Source of the DNA: Methanobacteriota archaeon
Lineage (GTDB): Archaea; Thermoplasmatota; Poseidoniia; Poseidoniales; Thalassarchaeaceae
DNA length: 6,480 bases
Assembly: GCA_002712575.1 (NCBI GenBank)
Contig: PATZ01000023.1
Span: 1 to 6,480 of the forward strand
Reading direction: 5' to 3'
Shown: positions 6,470 through 6,480 of the stretch, in pieces
How the letters are laid out: every line of letters starts with the position of its first letter
How positions within the stretch are numbered: position 1 is the first letter of the stretch
Notes under the pieces: generated by a model
The model's input: only the letters and a program-made list of their open reading frames with translations
Databases searched by the model: none
What the model was told of the DNA's origin: nothing
Translations under genes and position numbers: made by a program

Positions 6470-6474
6470 TCACC
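6470..6474 (-). promoter_or_regulatory. Shine-Dalgarno deciding the start of the DUF4350-like gene
   Basis: GGTGA on the minus strand lies 8 bases before the ATG at 6461 and overlaps the alternative GTG at 6473. It uses the same GGTGA core as the DUF58 gene's SD. The TGA inside it could be the stop codon of an upstream cotranscribed gene, but that gene would lie outside the window. Confidence 0.6.
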
Positions 6475-6480
6475 AGCGCT

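Noticed and set aside
6459..6473. GTG at 6473 as the start of the DUF4350-like gene
   Set aside because: The GTG overlaps the GGTGA Shine-Dalgarno that is correctly spaced for the ATG at 6461. The four extra residues (VTSN) add nothing recognisable.

Overview
The window looks like chromosomal DNA from a low-GC archaeon. The evidence is an adjacent pyrB-pyrI pair encoding catalytic and zinc-binding regulatory aspartate carbamoyltransferase subunits, an NcsA/Ctu1-type tRNA thiolation protein with two Cys4 zinc sites, and Shine-Dalgarno sequences of the GGAGGTGAT type overlapping upstream stop codons. My best guess is a marine Euryarchaeota/Thermoplasmatota lineage (Marine Group II/III-like), because of the AT-rich composition and the Asp-rich, Cys-bearing secreted domains. 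That placement is inference and has not been tested by any search.

Left part (1-1026, + strand): the 3' part of pyrB, cut by the window edge, and the complete pyrI. They abut directly (stop TAA, then ATG) and form the regulated aspartate carbamoyltransferase of pyrimidine synthesis. Five bases further on, and convergent, ncsA (1032-2027, - strand) encodes the sulfur-inserting enzyme for tRNA wobble-uridine 2-thiolation. A short divergent intergenic region (2028-2144) separates ncsA from a small two-helix membrane protein gene (2145-2369, + strand). That gene ends flush against the stop codon of the next, oppositely oriented gene.

Right part (2370-6461, - strand): a tight three-gene operon, read right to left. 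It encodes (i) a two-helix membrane protein whose extracytoplasmic region resembles DUF4350 and carries an Asp-rich, possibly calcium-binding insert; (ii) a DUF58 protein with two N-terminal helices and a degenerate von Willebrand A-like fold; and (iii) an unrecognised protein with about eight transmembrane helices. Gaps are 10 and 14 bases, and each downstream Shine-Dalgarno overlaps or abuts the preceding stop codon. DUF4350 and DUF58 genes usually sit beside a MoxR-type AAA+ ATPase. No moxR is visible here, so if present it should lie just beyond the right edge, upstream of the operon. The three proteins probably form a membrane-associated assembly, but its substrate is unknown. This operon is the least understood part of the window.

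No tRNA, rRNA, CRISPR array, insertion sequence or long repeat was seen. There is no gene-free stretch over 300 bases.
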